Shown here piece by piece: positions 54,071-63,303 of a stretch of DNA of 64,000 bases. Within the stretch, counting starts at the first letter, position 1, and each line of letters starts with the position of its first letter. The notes beneath the pieces were generated by a model. It searched no databases, was not told the origin of the DNA, and was given only the letters and a program-made list of their open reading frames with translations. A program made the translations under genes and the position numbers. Origin of the DNA: Millisia brevis NBRC 105863 (GTDB lineage: Bacteria > Actinomycetota > Actinomycetes > Mycobacteriales > Mycobacteriaceae); the NCBI RefSeq assembly GCF_001552615.1, contig NZ_BCRN01000019.1, positions 27,166 to 91,165 of the forward strand. Direction: 5' to 3'.

Positions 54071-54424
54071 ATGCGAGACCGGAGAGGCAGGCCGACCGAC
54101 CCCTTGCAGCCACCGCCCGAACCGCACTGCCGCGGGTGCGACAGCCCCGGTTGCCCCGCCCATATCCGCAACCAGCACCCACCCGCCGACATTCTGGACT
54201 TCGCCGACCGCCAAGTCCGCTTCGTGGCCAGCGATCACTGGAGTTGGCGGGTACCCGTCAGAATCCTGGTCACGACAACCGCCGTGATCGCTCCGGCTTC
54301 CGCCTTCGTGAACTTCCTCTGGTGGCGGATATCGGAGTTGGGCATCGGTGGACTACTGGTCCTGGTGTTCCTGGCAGCAACCGGGATACTGGGCCTGTTG
54401 ATCGCCCGAACGGTGCGACTCTAG
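54071..54424 (+). CDS. Small Cys-rich membrane protein (paralogue B)
   Basis: 117 residues from ATG 54071 with AAAGGAGG upstream. After a Pro-rich N-terminus: [38 protein letters not shown], then two hydrophobic helices ([40 protein letters not shown]). It shares the three-Cys pattern and PP/DF/DR/WR positions with the protein at 51930-52247. Its stop codon shares CTAG with the menD stop on the other strand. Confidence 0.78.
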   Translation: MRDRRGRPTDPLQPPPEPHCRGCDSPGCPAHIRNQHPPADILDFADRQVRFVASDHWSWRVPVRILVTTTAVIAPASAFVNFLWWRISELGIGGLLVLVFLAATGILGLLIARTVRL

Positions 54425-56058
54425 GACTCGAAGCTCTCGATCCGCTCCCGAATCCGGGCATGCAGAGCCCGCAGCCCGGATCGATCGGTGATCACCTCGA
54501 GCACCCGGATTCCCTTCCCGTCGCGCTGCTGCCCGAGCCGGGCCGGCAGCTCGTCGACGTCGACGATGTCGTGCGGGACCCGATAGGCCGCGCAGAGGGC
54601 GGCGAGATTCATATGGTGCGGGGTGCCGAAGACCCGCTCGAAGACCCCCGCGTACTGCGGGTCGCCCTGTTCGAGCAGTTCGAAGATGCCACCGCCGTCG
54701 TCGTTGGCCACCACGATCGTCAGATCGTCGGGTACCGGCTCCCCCGGCCCGACCAGCAGCCCGGACGCGTCGTGCAGGAACGTCAGATCCCCGAACAGCG
54801 CGATCGTGCGGCCGCCGTGCGCGATCGCCGCGCCGACCGCCGTCGACACCGTCCCGTCGATTCCGGCGACGCCGCGGTTGGAGATCGTCCGCACGCCCTC
54901 CATCGGCTCGCTGACCAACGCCACATCGCGCACCGGGTTCGACGCGCCGAGCAACACCAGATCGCCCGGTCGGCGGGCCGCCGCGACCAGGGCCGCGACC
55001 TGCAGACCGGTCGTGGTCGGGCAGGTGTCCAGCGCTTCCCGGACCGCCGCGTCCGCCTCGTCGGAGATCCCCCGACAACTGCTCAGCCAGGCCGGATCGG
55101 GGGTACCGGTCACCTCGGCGCGGGTACCGGTGGCCATCACATTGCCGGACACATCCGGCCAGCGCGGTCCGGTGGTCAGCGCGTAGACCCGCACGGCGGG
55201 ATCGGCGAGCAGCTTCGAGACCGGGCGGTGCAGGGTGGGGCGACCGGTGACGATCGCCTGCTTCGGCCGCAGCCGTCCGAGCGCCAACGGGTTGACGCCG
55301 AAGCCGTGCAACGGCGCGGTCGGCTCGGCGACGGTGGGCAGCCCCGCCAGCTCGGGGCGCAGCGCACTGCCGTGTCCGGAGATGACGATCGTGTCCTCGG
55401 TCAGGTCGATGCCCACCGGTACGTCGAGGGTGCCGGGGCGGGTGACCGTCCAGGCCGAACCGTTCGGGCGACCGTCGATATCGGTCGCGGTGGTCCCGCC
55501 GACCGGGGCGCCGGGGACCAGCGGTTCGCGCAGCGGGATGTCGAAGTGCACGGGTCCGGCGTTGCCGGAGCGGGTCCCGCGGGCGGCGGCGAGGACCCGG
55601 CAGACCGCGGACCGCCACTGGCTGTTCTGCGCGGTGGTTTCGGCCAGGCCGAGGCTGATCGTCGCGCGCACCTGACTGGTGAACAGGCCCAGCTGTTCGA
55701 CGGTCTGGTTGGCGCCGGTGCCGAGCATCTCGTAGGGCCGGTTCGCCGACAGCACCACCAACGGCACGCGCGCGTAGTTGGCCTCCAGAACCGCCGGGCC
55801 GAGGTTGGCGACCGCGGTCCCCGAGGTCATCACCACCGGCACCGGCCGGCCGGAGGCGATCGCCAGGCCGATCGCCAGGAAGCCCGCGGTGCGCTCGTCG
55901 ATCCGCAGGTGCAGCCGCAGTCGCCCGGCCCGGTCCGCGCTCTCCAGCGCGAACGCCAGCGGGGCATTGCGCGAGCCCGGACAGAGCACCACATCGCCGA
56001 CACCGCCGCGAATCAACTCGTCGACCACCACCATCGCCTGCGCGGTGGACGGATTCAA
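54421..56058 (-). CDS. menD: MenD, SEPHCHC synthase
   Basis: Thiamine-diphosphate enzyme that joins isochorismate and 2-oxoglutarate in menaquinone synthesis. Family landmarks: [72 protein letters not shown], and the ThDP/Mg site [13 protein letters not shown] and [23 protein letters not shown] choose TTG 56058 (LNPSTAQAM), which aligns with the M. tuberculosis start MNPSTTQ and gives 545 residues. An upstream GTG at 56172 would add 38 residues with a duplicated TPPTD peptide and rare codons. Confidence 0.94.
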   Translation of the reverse strand: MNPSTAQAMVVVDELIRGGVGDVVLCPGSRNAPLAFALESADRAGRLRLHLRIDERTAGFLAIGLAIASGRPVPVVMTSGTAVANLGPAVLEANYARVPLVVLSANRPYEMLGTGANQTVEQLGLFTSQVRATISLGLAETTAQNSQWRSAVCRVLAAARGTRSGNAGPVHFDIPLREPLVPGAPVGGTTATDIDGRPNGSAWTVTRPGTLDVPVGIDLTEDTIVISGHGSALRPELAGLPTVAEPTAPLHGFGVNPLALGRLRPKQAIVTGRPTLHRPVSKLLADPAVRVYALTTGPRWPDVSGNVMATGTRAEVTGTPDPAWLSSCRGISDEADAAVREALDTCPTTTGLQVAALVAAARRPGDLVLLGASNPVRDVALVSEPMEGVRTISNRGVAGIDGTVSTAVGAAIAHGGRTIALFGDLTFLHDASGLLVGPGEPVPDDLTIVVANDDGGGIFELLEQGDPQYAGVFERVFGTPHHMNLAALCAAYRVPHDIVDVDELPARLGQQRDGKGIRVLEVITDRSGLRALHARIRERIESFES

Positions 56059-56067
56059 CGGTGTCTT

Positions 56068-56119
56068 ATCCGTCGGGGGTGTCCCGTCCGTACCGGATAT
56101 GTCATCCGTCGGGGGTGTC
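56068..56119. repeat. 16-bp direct repeat upstream of menD
   Basis: ATCCGTCGGGGGTGTC at 56068-56083 and again at 56104-56119, 36 bases apart. It falls before the preferred menD start. Read in the menD frame it would encode TPPTD twice. Confidence 0.8.
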
Positions 56120-56215
56120 TGGTCGATCAGGGTTCCGCCGCCTTCCGATCGGGCCGCCCGGTCAGCGCCCACGATAGCGCGGCCCGGCGGCACCCGGTCG
56201 GAAGGCGAACGTCGC

Positions 56216-57007
56216 TCAGGACAGTTGGCCGCGCCCGCGATCGGTGACCTGCGCCCGGCGACGTTCGACGTCGTCGGCGTCGAGGCCGCGGGCCAGCCAG
56301 CCCTCCGCGACATCGGATTCGATGCGCCAGGCCTGCTCACCGGGGACCAGGGCGCCCTCGGCGTAGGTGGCGAAGATGCGGCGCACGGCGGCCTGATCGT
56401 TGCTGACGATGTCGGCGGCCAGCGCCCGGGTGACCGCGTGCAATTCCTCGTGCGCGACCACCTGGTTGACCAGGCCCCACTCCAAAGCGGTCTGCGCATC
56501 GCAGAAGTTGCCGGTCGCGCTCATCTGACGGGCGCGCCGCACCCCGATCGCCTGCGGCAACCGCACGGTCAGGCCCCACCACGGTTGGATGCCGACGCGG
56601 GCGTGGGTGTCGGCGAACCGGGCCCGGTCGGAGGCGATCAGGAAGTCGCAGGCCAGCGCGAGTTCGAAGCCGCCGGTGATCGCCGCGCCGTTGATCGCCC
56701 CGATCAACGGCTTGGGGCCGGTGGGGAACGGTCCGCGCTGCGCGGCGGGGGTGTCGGAGTCGGCGCCGGTACTCGACGCGAGCAGTCCGTTTCCGTCGGC
56801 GAGTTCCTTGAGGTCGAGGCCCGCGCAGAAGGCGGGGTCGCTGCCGGTGAGGATCAACACGTCGACGGCGTCATCGGCCTGCGCAGCGGCCACCGCCTCG
56901 CGCAATGCGGTCAACAACTCCGCGGAAATGGCGTTGCGCTGTTTCGGCCGATTGAGCGTGATGGTCGCGATACGGCTGTCGATGTCGACGACGACGATGT
57001 CCGACAT
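56216..57007 (-). CDS. Enoyl-CoA hydratase/isomerase family protein
   Basis: 263 residues from ATG 57007 with GGAGG 4 nt upstream. Crotonase fold: [17 protein letters not shown] and [22 protein letters not shown] (oxyanion-hole and active-site regions; the second catalytic Glu position reads as [11 protein letters not shown]). It is a distinct branch from MenB at 59339. Substrate not inferable; it lies 42 bases before menD on the same strand, so a shared transcript is possible. Confidence 0.93.
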   Translation of the reverse strand: MSDIVVVDIDSRIATITLNRPKQRNAISAELLTALREAVAAAQADDAVDVLILTGSDPAFCAGLDLKELADGNGLLASSTGADSDTPAAQRGPFPTGPKPLIGAINGAAITGGFELALACDFLIASDRARFADTHARVGIQPWWGLTVRLPQAIGVRRARQMSATGNFCDAQTALEWGLVNQVVAHEELHAVTRALAADIVSNDQAAVRRIFATYAEGALVPGEQAWRIESDVAEGWLARGLDADDVERRRAQVTDRGRGQLS

Positions 57008-57043
57008 ATGTCCTCCCGGGGTTTCGTACCTGCCATTGAACGA

Positions 57044-57079
57044 CGCTGGGCCGATCCGCATATGCGGATCGGCCCAGCG
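57044..57079 (-). terminator. Terminator: perfect 36-bp palindrome
   Basis: Left half cgctgggccgatccgcat (57044-57061) is exactly complementary to 57062-57079. It follows the DUF6918 stop by 13 bases and precedes the enoyl-CoA hydratase start. No T run follows, so it could also be an mRNA-stability or operator element. Confidence 0.6.
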
Positions 57080-57092
57080 GACTAGCGATAGA

Positions 57093-57527
57093 TCAGGACC
57101 ACTTCTGTACGAGCGCGCCGATCCGCGGCAGCGCCTCGGAGACGTTCTTCTTCGCCGACGGACGCAGCGAGCCGTAGGCCTTCTTGATGACCGACTTGCT
57201 GGTGGAGTCGATCCGCTCGTCGGTCACGCTCAGCAGCGCGTCGGCGACCTCGTCGGAACGGGCGGTCAGGAAGTCGGCGAACTCACCGTTGCCGGCCCAC
57301 TGCTGGTAGAAGGGGTCGAGGCTGGCGACGAACGACGGCCAGAGCTTCTCGACCGCGTCGTCGATCACCGACGGGCTGACCTTCTTGACCGCGCTGTAGC
57401 TGCCCTTGATGGCCAGCCCGGACGCACCCTTCTTGTCACCGACCTCGGCGTCGATCAGGTCACGAACATCGGCGCGGATCGAACCGACCTTGGCGGGGTC
57501 GAGCAAGGTGTCGGTCAAAGTGGGCAC
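57093..57527 (-). CDS. DUF6918 family protein
   Basis: 144 residues from GTG 57527, chosen because AAAGGA lies 7 nt upstream and VPTLTDTLLDPAKV matches the family start. Entirely helical and rich in K, D, E and S (LIDAEVGDKKGASGLAIKGSYSAVKKV, LWPSFVASLDPFYQQW). No known function, no signal peptide or membrane segment. The neighbouring upstream gene on this strand is menC. Confidence 0.88.
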   Translation of the reverse strand: MPTLTDTLLDPAKVGSIRADVRDLIDAEVGDKKGASGLAIKGSYSAVKKVSPSVIDDAVEKLWPSFVASLDPFYQQWAGNGEFADFLTARSDEVADALLSVTDERIDSTSKSVIKKAYGSLRPSAKKNVSEALPRIGALVQKWS

Positions 57528-57633
57528 AGCGCATTCCTTTTCGTCGAGCGACTTCTTGTCGGACAACTTCGTGTCCAACAACTGGTCTTTCATGTCGGAT
57601 CCGCCGTTTCGACGCCCCGATCCGGCTCGAAGA

Positions 57634-58623
57634 TTACCCGAGCCCGTCGATCCGGTCGGCGCAGCGCCGCGCCCGGTCGTGCCACCACTGTCGACGGTCG
57701 GCGGGAGCGGCCAATTCGGCGAGCCGCGCCGGGTCGGGAACAACCGCGCCGACGGTCAGCGCACCGCCGATCGGGGCGCGGTCGTCGACGACGTCCGCCC
57801 GAAACAGCCGTCCCGTCCCGAGGCCGCAGGCGGCCGGTTCGATCGGCAGCGCCGCGGCCACCCCGGCGGCGACGGCGATCCCGACGGCGGAGTCGAGAGC
57901 GCTGGAGAGCACCACCGTCACCCCGAGCTGCGCCAGTTCGTCGGCGATGCGCAGCACCGCCCGCGGTCCGCCGAGGGGAGCGACCTTGAGGACCGCGACA
58001 TCCGCGGCGCCGGCGCGGGCGACCCGCAGCGGATCGTCGGCCTTCCGGATCGACTCGTCGGCGGCGATCGGCACCTCGGGCAGCGCCCGGCGCAGGCGCA
58101 CGAGGTCCTCGACGCTCGCGCAGGGCTGCTCGGCGTATTCGAGAGGGCCGGTGCGGGTCAGCGCGGTCAGCGCGGTGGTCGCCTCCTCGAGCGACCACCC
58201 CGCGTTCGCGTCGACGCGCACCCGCGGGATGCGGGCGCGCACGGCCTCGACCCGGGCGACGTCCTGCGCGAGGGTGCCGCCCGGTTCGGCGACCTTGACC
58301 TTCGCGGTGGTGACGCCGGGGAACCGGTCGAGGATCGCGTCGACCTCGTCCGCGGCGACCGCCGGGACGGTCGCGTTGACCGCGACCCGTTCGCGTCGCG
58401 GTGTGGTGAGCCCGTTGTGGGCGACGTCGAGCGCGGCGGCCAACCAGCGGGCGGCCTCCTCGTCGCCGTATTCGACGAACGGCGAGAACTCCGCCCACCC
58501 GGCGGGGCCGCGCAGCAACATCACCTCGCGGTTGGTGATCCCCCGGAACCGCACCCGCATCGGCAGGTTCACCACGACCGCGTCCGCGATCAGCTCGTCG
58601 ACCGCGGCTCGGGTGGGGCTCAC
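57634..58623 (-). CDS. menC: o-Succinylbenzoate synthase MenC
   Basis: 329 residues, enolase superfamily. Barrel ligands and catalytic lysines are visible: KVK in TTAKVKVAE, metal ligands in RVDANAGWS (Asp), EYAEQPC (Glu) and IAADESI (Asp), and the second catalytic Lys in VAVLKVAPLGG. It dehydrates SHCHC to o-succinylbenzoate. GTG start at 58623 overlaps the thioesterase stop (GTGA). Next to menB, as in related genomes. Confidence 0.95.
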   Translation of the reverse strand: MSPTRAAVDELIADAVVVNLPMRVRFRGITNREVMLLRGPAGWAEFSPFVEYGDEEAARWLAAALDVAHNGLTTPRRERVAVNATVPAVAADEVDAILDRFPGVTTAKVKVAEPGGTLAQDVARVEAVRARIPRVRVDANAGWSLEEATTALTALTRTGPLEYAEQPCASVEDLVRLRRALPEVPIAADESIRKADDPLRVARAGAADVAVLKVAPLGGPRAVLRIADELAQLGVTVVLSSALDSAVGIAVAAGVAAALPIEPAACGLGTGRLFRADVVDDRAPIGGALTVGAVVPDPARLAELAAPADRRQWWHDRARRCADRIDGLG

Positions 58624-59234
58624 TGCTGGCCGGGCAGCAGCTTGAGCATCAGCCCGGAGCCCTCCGCCAGGAGGGTCCCGTCGGGGTCGGTCAGTTCCGC
58701 TCGCACGTAGATCTTGCGCCCTTCGATCCGCTCGATCCGCGCCTCGACGACCAGGGGCGTGTTGAGCGGGGTGACCTTGCGGAAGTCAATCTCCAGGTGC
58801 ACCGTTCGGCAGTTCTCGGCGATCCCGGCGCGGGCGACCTGTCCGTAGAGGTCGTCGAACAGCAGCCCCAGCGTGCCGCCGTGGGCGGCTTCGTTGGCGC
58901 CGCGGTGGAAGGTGCGGAAGACCCCTTCCCGGCGGACGAACCCGTCGGGCTTCTCCGCGATCGTCACCCACGGCGGCTGCAGCAGGCTCCCCCGGCCCGG
59001 CAGGTCCGGGACCCGGCCGCCGGTGGCCTCCCATTCGGTAACCACGTGCGGGCGCAGGAGTTCCGCGAGTTGTTCGGCGTTCGCGGTCGCGGCGATGCAG
59101 ACATCGTCCGGCGGATCGATCGCGACGGCCAGGTCCTGTACGACCCGCAGCGCCTCGATCAAGCGCGCATATTCGGGTGTCGCACCGGTATCGGTACTTC
59201 TCCGGAATTCGCCGCGGTGGTCGTCGTCGGTCAT
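58620..59234 (-). CDS. PaaI-type hotdog thioesterase, candidate DHNA-CoA thioesterase
   Basis: 204 residues from ATG 59234 with AGGGAGG upstream. Hotdog thioesterase core in the C-terminal half: GANEAAHGGTLGLLFDDLYGQVARAG, then HLEIDFRKVTPLNTPLVVEARIERIEGRKIYVRAEL. The first ~75 residues are an extra helical region. It is translationally coupled to menC and divergent from menB, so hydrolysis of 1,4-dihydroxy-2-naphthoyl-CoA is a natural guess (inference). PaaI-like thioesterases are otherwise broad in substrate. Confidence 0.9.
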   Translation of the reverse strand: MTDDDHRGEFRRSTDTGATPEYARLIEALRVVQDLAVAIDPPDDVCIAATANAEQLAELLRPHVVTEWEATGGRVPDLPGRGSLLQPPWVTIAEKPDGFVRREGVFRTFHRGANEAAHGGTLGLLFDDLYGQVARAGIAENCRTVHLEIDFRKVTPLNTPLVVEARIERIEGRKIYVRAELTDPDGTLLAEGSGLMLKLLPGQQ

Positions 59235-59338
59235 CGCGCCTCCCTTTTTCACGCACGATAGCCGGCGCAGCCGCGGGCCGCGACCTCGCGCATTGCGTCC
59301 CGAGTACCACGGCCGGGTGGCTGATCTATCGTGACCGG

Positions 59339-60232
59339 GTGACCTTCGACCCAACGCAGTGGCGCGTGGTGCCCGGTTTCGAGACCTTGACCGACATCAC
59401 CTATCACCGGCATATCGAGCAGCCCACCGTCCGCGTGGCGTTCGACCGACCGGAGGTTCGCAACGCGTTTCGTCCGCACACCGTCGACGAGTTGTACAAC
59501 GCGCTCGAACACGCCCGCTGCACCTCCGACGTCGGCACGGTCCTGTTGACCGGCAACGGCCCGAGCCCCAAGGACGGCGGCTGGGCCTTCTGTTCCGGCG
59601 GTGACCAGCGCATCCGCGGGCGGACCGGCTACCAGTACGCCGACGGTGAGACCGCCGAGACGGTCGATCCGGCCCGCGCCGGGCGGCTGCACATCCTCGA
59701 GGTGCAGCGGCTGATCCGCTTCATGCCCAAGGTGGTGATCTGCCTGGTCAACGGGTGGGCGGCCGGCGGTGGCCACTCCTTGCACGTCGTCTGCGATCTC
59801 ACCCTCGCCAGCGCCGAGCACGCGCGCTTCAAGCAGACCGACGCCGATGTGGGCAGCTTCGACGGCGGTTTCGGCAGCGCCTACCTCGCGCGGATGGTCG
59901 GCCAGAAGTTCGCCCGGGAGATCTTCTTCCGCGGCGCGACGTACACGGCCGAGGAGATGTTCGCGATGGGCGCGGTCAACAAGGTCGTCCCCCACGACGA
60001 GCTCGAGAGCGTGGCGCTCGAATGGGCGGCCGAGATCAACGGCAAGTCGCCGCAGGCCCAGCGGATGCTCAAGTACGCCTTCAACCTGGTGGACGACGGT
60101 CTGGTCGGCCAGCAGCTTTTCGCCGGTGAGGCGACCCGCCTGGCCTATATGACCGACGAAGCGGTCGAGGGCCGGGATGCCTTCCTGCAGAAGCGCACCC
60201 CCGATTTCGGCAAGTTCCCGTACTACTACTGA
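59339..60232 (+). CDS. menB: 1,4-Dihydroxy-2-naphthoyl-CoA synthase MenB
   Basis: 297 residues from GTG 59339. Crotonase fold with MenB-specific residues: GGDQRIRGRTGYQYA, VICLVNGWAAGGGHSLHVVCDLT, VGSFDGGFGSAYLARMVG (conserved Asp) and the C-terminal tyrosines of KFPYYY. Ring-closing step of menaquinone synthesis from o-succinylbenzoyl-CoA. Close downstream is a VOC gene (25 nt). Divergent from the thioesterase/menC operon. Confidence 0.97.
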   Translation: MTFDPTQWRVVPGFETLTDITYHRHIEQPTVRVAFDRPEVRNAFRPHTVDELYNALEHARCTSDVGTVLLTGNGPSPKDGGWAFCSGGDQRIRGRTGYQYADGETAETVDPARAGRLHILEVQRLIRFMPKVVICLVNGWAAGGGHSLHVVCDLTLASAEHARFKQTDADVGSFDGGFGSAYLARMVGQKFAREIFFRGATYTAEEMFAMGAVNKVVPHDELESVALEWAAEINGKSPQAQRMLKYAFNLVDDGLVGQQLFAGEATRLAYMTDEAVEGRDAFLQKRTPDFGKFPYYY

Positions 60233-60257
60233 CCCACCGCACCCACCGGAGTGATCG

Positions 60258-60650
60258 ATGGAAATTCTCGCCAGCCGTGTCATCCTGCGTGCCACCGACT
60301 ACCAGGCCACCCGGGACTTCTACCGTCATACCCTGGGATTGGCGATTCATCGTGAATACCCCGGCGGGACCGTCTTCTTCGCCGGCCAGGGGTTGCTCGA
60401 GGTCAGCGGCCACGCGGGAGCGCCGGCGGTCGGTATCGACGATCGCACCACCACGCTGTGGTTGCAGGTGCGCGATGCGACCGACGCGGTGGCGGAGTTG
60501 ACCCTCAAGGGCGTGGTGATCGATCGCAAGCCCGAGACAATGCCGTGGGGGCTGGTAGAAGCGTGGCTCAAGGATCCCGACGGTGTGCCGATCGTCCTGG
60601 TACAGGTCCCCGACGACCATCCGCTGCGCCGGGACATCCGCGGCAGCTGA
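60258..60650 (+). CDS. VOC-superfamily protein
   Basis: 130 residues with GGAG upstream of ATG 60258. VOC fold: ILASRVILRATDYQATRDFYRHTLGLAIHREYPG, then VSGHAGAPAV and LTLKGVVIDRKPETMPWGLVEAWLKDPDGVPIVLVQV. Candidate metal ligands are a single His and Glu in each beta-alpha-beta-beta-beta unit. Likely in the menB transcript; function unknown. Confidence 0.9.
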   Translation: MEILASRVILRATDYQATRDFYRHTLGLAIHREYPGGTVFFAGQGLLEVSGHAGAPAVGIDDRTTTLWLQVRDATDAVAELTLKGVVIDRKPETMPWGLVEAWLKDPDGVPIVLVQVPDDHPLRRDIRGS

Positions 60651-60678
60651 TCGACCGCAGCGGCACCCCGTGGGCGGG

Positions 60679-62001
60679 TCAGCTGCCGATGTCCGCGTGC
60701 AGCAGTCGATATCGCAGGGCGGCCGAGGCCAAGGCGGTGCCACCGGCGGTCGTCCGCCCCGTATCGTCGACGGCCCCGAGCGCGACCAGTTCGGCGATCA
60801 GGGCGTGCACGGTGGGCAGTTCGGCGCGGTAGTCGCCGTCGTCGGCCTCGACCTCGGCGACCCGAAAGTCGTCGGCCCGCACACCCGAGCGCACCAACTC
60901 CCGCGCCGCCCGGGCGATCCCCCACTCGTCGCCGATCGCGGCGTCGCGCACGATCCGGCCGAGCACGACATCACCGACGGCCGCGCCGATCCCGCCGTCG
61001 TCACGGATCAGCTCGGCGACCAGCAACTGTGACAGCGTGTCGTCGGTCACCTCGCGGGCCCGGACGGTGGGGATCAGCCTGCCGCGGTACTTGCGCAGCA
61101 ACCGCAGTCGCATCACCAGCCGCCGCAGCGCGAGGACCGGTTCTATCGACTGCTCGAAGGGTGCCCGGTCGGTGAACCGTCCGGGCCAGATCCGGTTGGC
61201 CAGCTCGATCACCACGGGGCCCGGCAGGTAGCCGTCCTCGGTCAGATCGGTGCCCTCGCCGATGATCTCGAGCAGGCCGCGCAGGCGGCGCACCACCTCG
61301 ACCGGGGGCTGGTCGCCCACGTGGACGGCCGATCCGAGCCCTCCGCAGAGCCGCGCGCGGGCGGTGGATTCACCGGACCACTGGGCGAGGCGCTCGTCGA
61401 CGATCCGATCGATCAGCGCATGTCCGGTCGCGTCCTCGGTGACCAGGACCGCATCGGTCATGCGTCGTCGGCGCGCCTTCGGCGAGAGCCTGCTGAGCCC
61501 GTTGATCGACAGATCGCCGACCACGGCAACAACTTCCAGGGTGTCCGCGATGCGCTGCGCGATGCGCAGTTCGTTGGGGCGGGGATGCTCGTGCCAGGTG
61601 ACCAGGTCGGTATCGGCGGGCTGGACTCCGGCCTGTTCGAGCGCCTCGCGGTAGAGCGACCACCACCGGCTCGCCCCCTCGGCGTACAGCAGGGTGCGGC
61701 TGGTGTCTCCGCGGGCGATGTCGGCATAGCGCGGCTGGCCGAGCCGGTCGAGCAGCCGAGCGAGGACGAGGGCCATCTCCCAGCGACGTTCCGGCGAGGG
61801 GTATTGCTCGCGCAGAATCCGCCAGCAGTACTGCTGCACCGAGGCCTGTGTGGGCCATTCACGAGCCGAGTGGTCGAGCAGATCCGACCAGACGACACGG
61901 GCGTCCGCCGCCACTGCCGCGTCGACCGCGTCCAACGCCGACAGTGCCGCTTCGACCTCCTCCGACAATCGCCGGTGATACACCAGACCACTGTTACACA
62001 T
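60679..62001 (-). CDS. Conserved hypothetical protein
   Basis: 440 residues, not recognised. All-helical N-terminal 100 residues with the WSDLLDHSAREW and RWEMALVLARLLDRLG segments, then LEVVAVVGDLSINGLSRLSPKARRRRMTDAVLVTEDATGH and a C-terminal region with four repeated helical units. No signal peptide or catalytic motif. Because menE (plus) begins 94 bases away, the two may share a divergent promoter; the context does not define its role. Confidence 0.75.
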   Translation of the reverse strand: MCNSGLVYHRRLSEEVEAALSALDAVDAAVAADARVVWSDLLDHSAREWPTQASVQQYCWRILREQYPSPERRWEMALVLARLLDRLGQPRYADIARGDTSRTLLYAEGASRWWSLYREALEQAGVQPADTDLVTWHEHPRPNELRIAQRIADTLEVVAVVGDLSINGLSRLSPKARRRRMTDAVLVTEDATGHALIDRIVDERLAQWSGESTARARLCGGLGSAVHVGDQPPVEVVRRLRGLLEIIGEGTDLTEDGYLPGPVVIELANRIWPGRFTDRAPFEQSIEPVLALRRLVMRLRLLRKYRGRLIPTVRAREVTDDTLSQLLVAELIRDDGGIGAAVGDVVLGRIVRDAAIGDEWGIARAARELVRSGVRADDFRVAEVEADDGDYRAELPTVHALIAELVALGAVDDTGRTTAGGTALASAALRYRLLHADIGS

Positions 62002-62081
62002 CCGAGCCGTGTCGGCCCGCTACCGCTACCGCCCGGACCGCTGCGGACCCGGTCCCGAGCGGGGGTGTCCGGCGCGGCGAC

Positions 62082-62087
62082 TACATT
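62082..62087 (+). promoter_or_regulatory. -10 hexamer TACATT before menE
   Basis: TACATT ends 8 bases before the ATG at 62096 with no ribosome-binding site between, suggesting a leaderless or near-leaderless menE mRNA. Confidence 0.45.
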
Positions 62088-62095
62088 CGGTGAAC

Positions 62096-63259
62096 ATGCT
62101 CGATGTGCTGCCGTTTCCCGGCAACGAGGAGGTTCTGCGGCTGCTGCCGCGCCTGGTTCGCGTTCTCGCCGGCGACGGTCCGCCGATCGTTCCGGTGCCG
62201 TTGGACTCCGGCGCCGAGCAGATCGGCATGATCGGCCCCTTCTTCGCCGGTGGCGCCCCGTTGGACCCGCGGGTGGCGCTGATCGTCGCGACCTCGGGCA
62301 GCACCGGCCATCCGAAGGGCGCGATGTTGTCGGCCGATGCGCTCGCCGCGAGCGCGGCCGCCACCCGCGAGCGTCTCGGCGGCCCCGGCTCCTGGCTGCT
62401 CACGCTGCCGGCCCACCACATCGCCGGTCTGCAGGTGCTGTTGCGCGGGATCGCGGACGGCACCGAACCGACGGTGATCGACGTGCGGCACGGTTTCGAT
62501 CCGGCCGCCCTGGTCACCGCGATCGACCGGATGGGTGCGGGGCGCCGGTACACCTCGCTGATCCCGGCACAGCTGCGCAAGGTGCTCGACCATCCCGCTG
62601 CCGCCGCCGCGGCCGCGGATCTCGACGCGATCCTGGTCGGGGGTGGGGCGACGTCTCCGGACCTGGTGGCGCGGGCACTCGCCGCGGGCCTGCCGATCGT
62701 GCGGACGTACGGGATGAGCGAGACCGCCGGCGGCTGTGTCTACGACGGGGTCGCCCTGCCCGGCGTGACGATCCGGATCGACGAGCCCGACGCCTCCGGG
62801 GCGGGGCGGATCGCCCTGTCGGGGCCGATGCTGGCGCTCGGCTACCGCAATGCCCCCGAGAACGAGGCATTCGCCGAGTCCGGCTGGTATCGCACCGATG
62901 ACCTCGGGGCCCTCGACGGCGGCGTGCTGCGGGTGCTCGGCCGGACCGATGACGCGATCGGCACCGGCGGGTTGACGGTCATGCCGCGCGTGGTCGAGGA
63001 GGCGATCGACCGGATCGACGGCGTGACCGAGTCCGCGGTGGTGGGTCTGCCCGACGAACGGCTCGGTCAGCGGGTGGCCGCGATGATCGCCCTGTCCCCC
63101 GGATTCGAGATCACCGCGCAGGCGATCGGCCGGACCGTCGCCGATACCCTCGGCCGTTTCGCCGCGCCGCGATCGGTGCTGTTCGTCGACCGGCTGCCGC
63201 GGTTGGCCTCCGGGAAGCCGGACCGCCTGGCGATCATCGCGGCATTTCCGTCGGACTGA
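62096..63259 (+). CDS. menE: o-Succinylbenzoate-CoA ligase MenE
   Basis: 387 residues from ATG 62096. Adenylate-forming enzyme: P-loop-like IVATSGSTGHPKGAMLS, A5 motif TYGMSETAGGCVYDG, A7 WYRTDDLG and A10 lysine in PRLASGKPDRL. The size is close to M. tuberculosis MenE. It activates o-succinylbenzoate, the step between MenC and MenB. Leaderless-type -10 upstream. Confidence 0.96.
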   Translation: MLDVLPFPGNEEVLRLLPRLVRVLAGDGPPIVPVPLDSGAEQIGMIGPFFAGGAPLDPRVALIVATSGSTGHPKGAMLSADALAASAAATRERLGGPGSWLLTLPAHHIAGLQVLLRGIADGTEPTVIDVRHGFDPAALVTAIDRMGAGRRYTSLIPAQLRKVLDHPAAAAAAADLDAILVGGGATSPDLVARALAAGLPIVRTYGMSETAGGCVYDGVALPGVTIRIDEPDASGAGRIALSGPMLALGYRNAPENEAFAESGWYRTDDLGALDGGVLRVLGRTDDAIGTGGLTVMPRVVEEAIDRIDGVTESAVVGLPDERLGQRVAAMIALSPGFEITAQAIGRTVADTLGRFAAPRSVLFVDRLPRLASGKPDRLAIIAAFPSD

Positions 63260-63303
63260 GCGGTTTACGTCCGACCGAGCGGAACGCCGCGACGGGCTGC
63301 GGC

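Noticed and set aside
57044..57079. 36-bp perfect palindrome as a protein-binding site or recombination site
   Set aside because: It sits 13 bases after a stop codon, where a terminator hairpin is the simpler reading, although the lack of a T run leaves some doubt.
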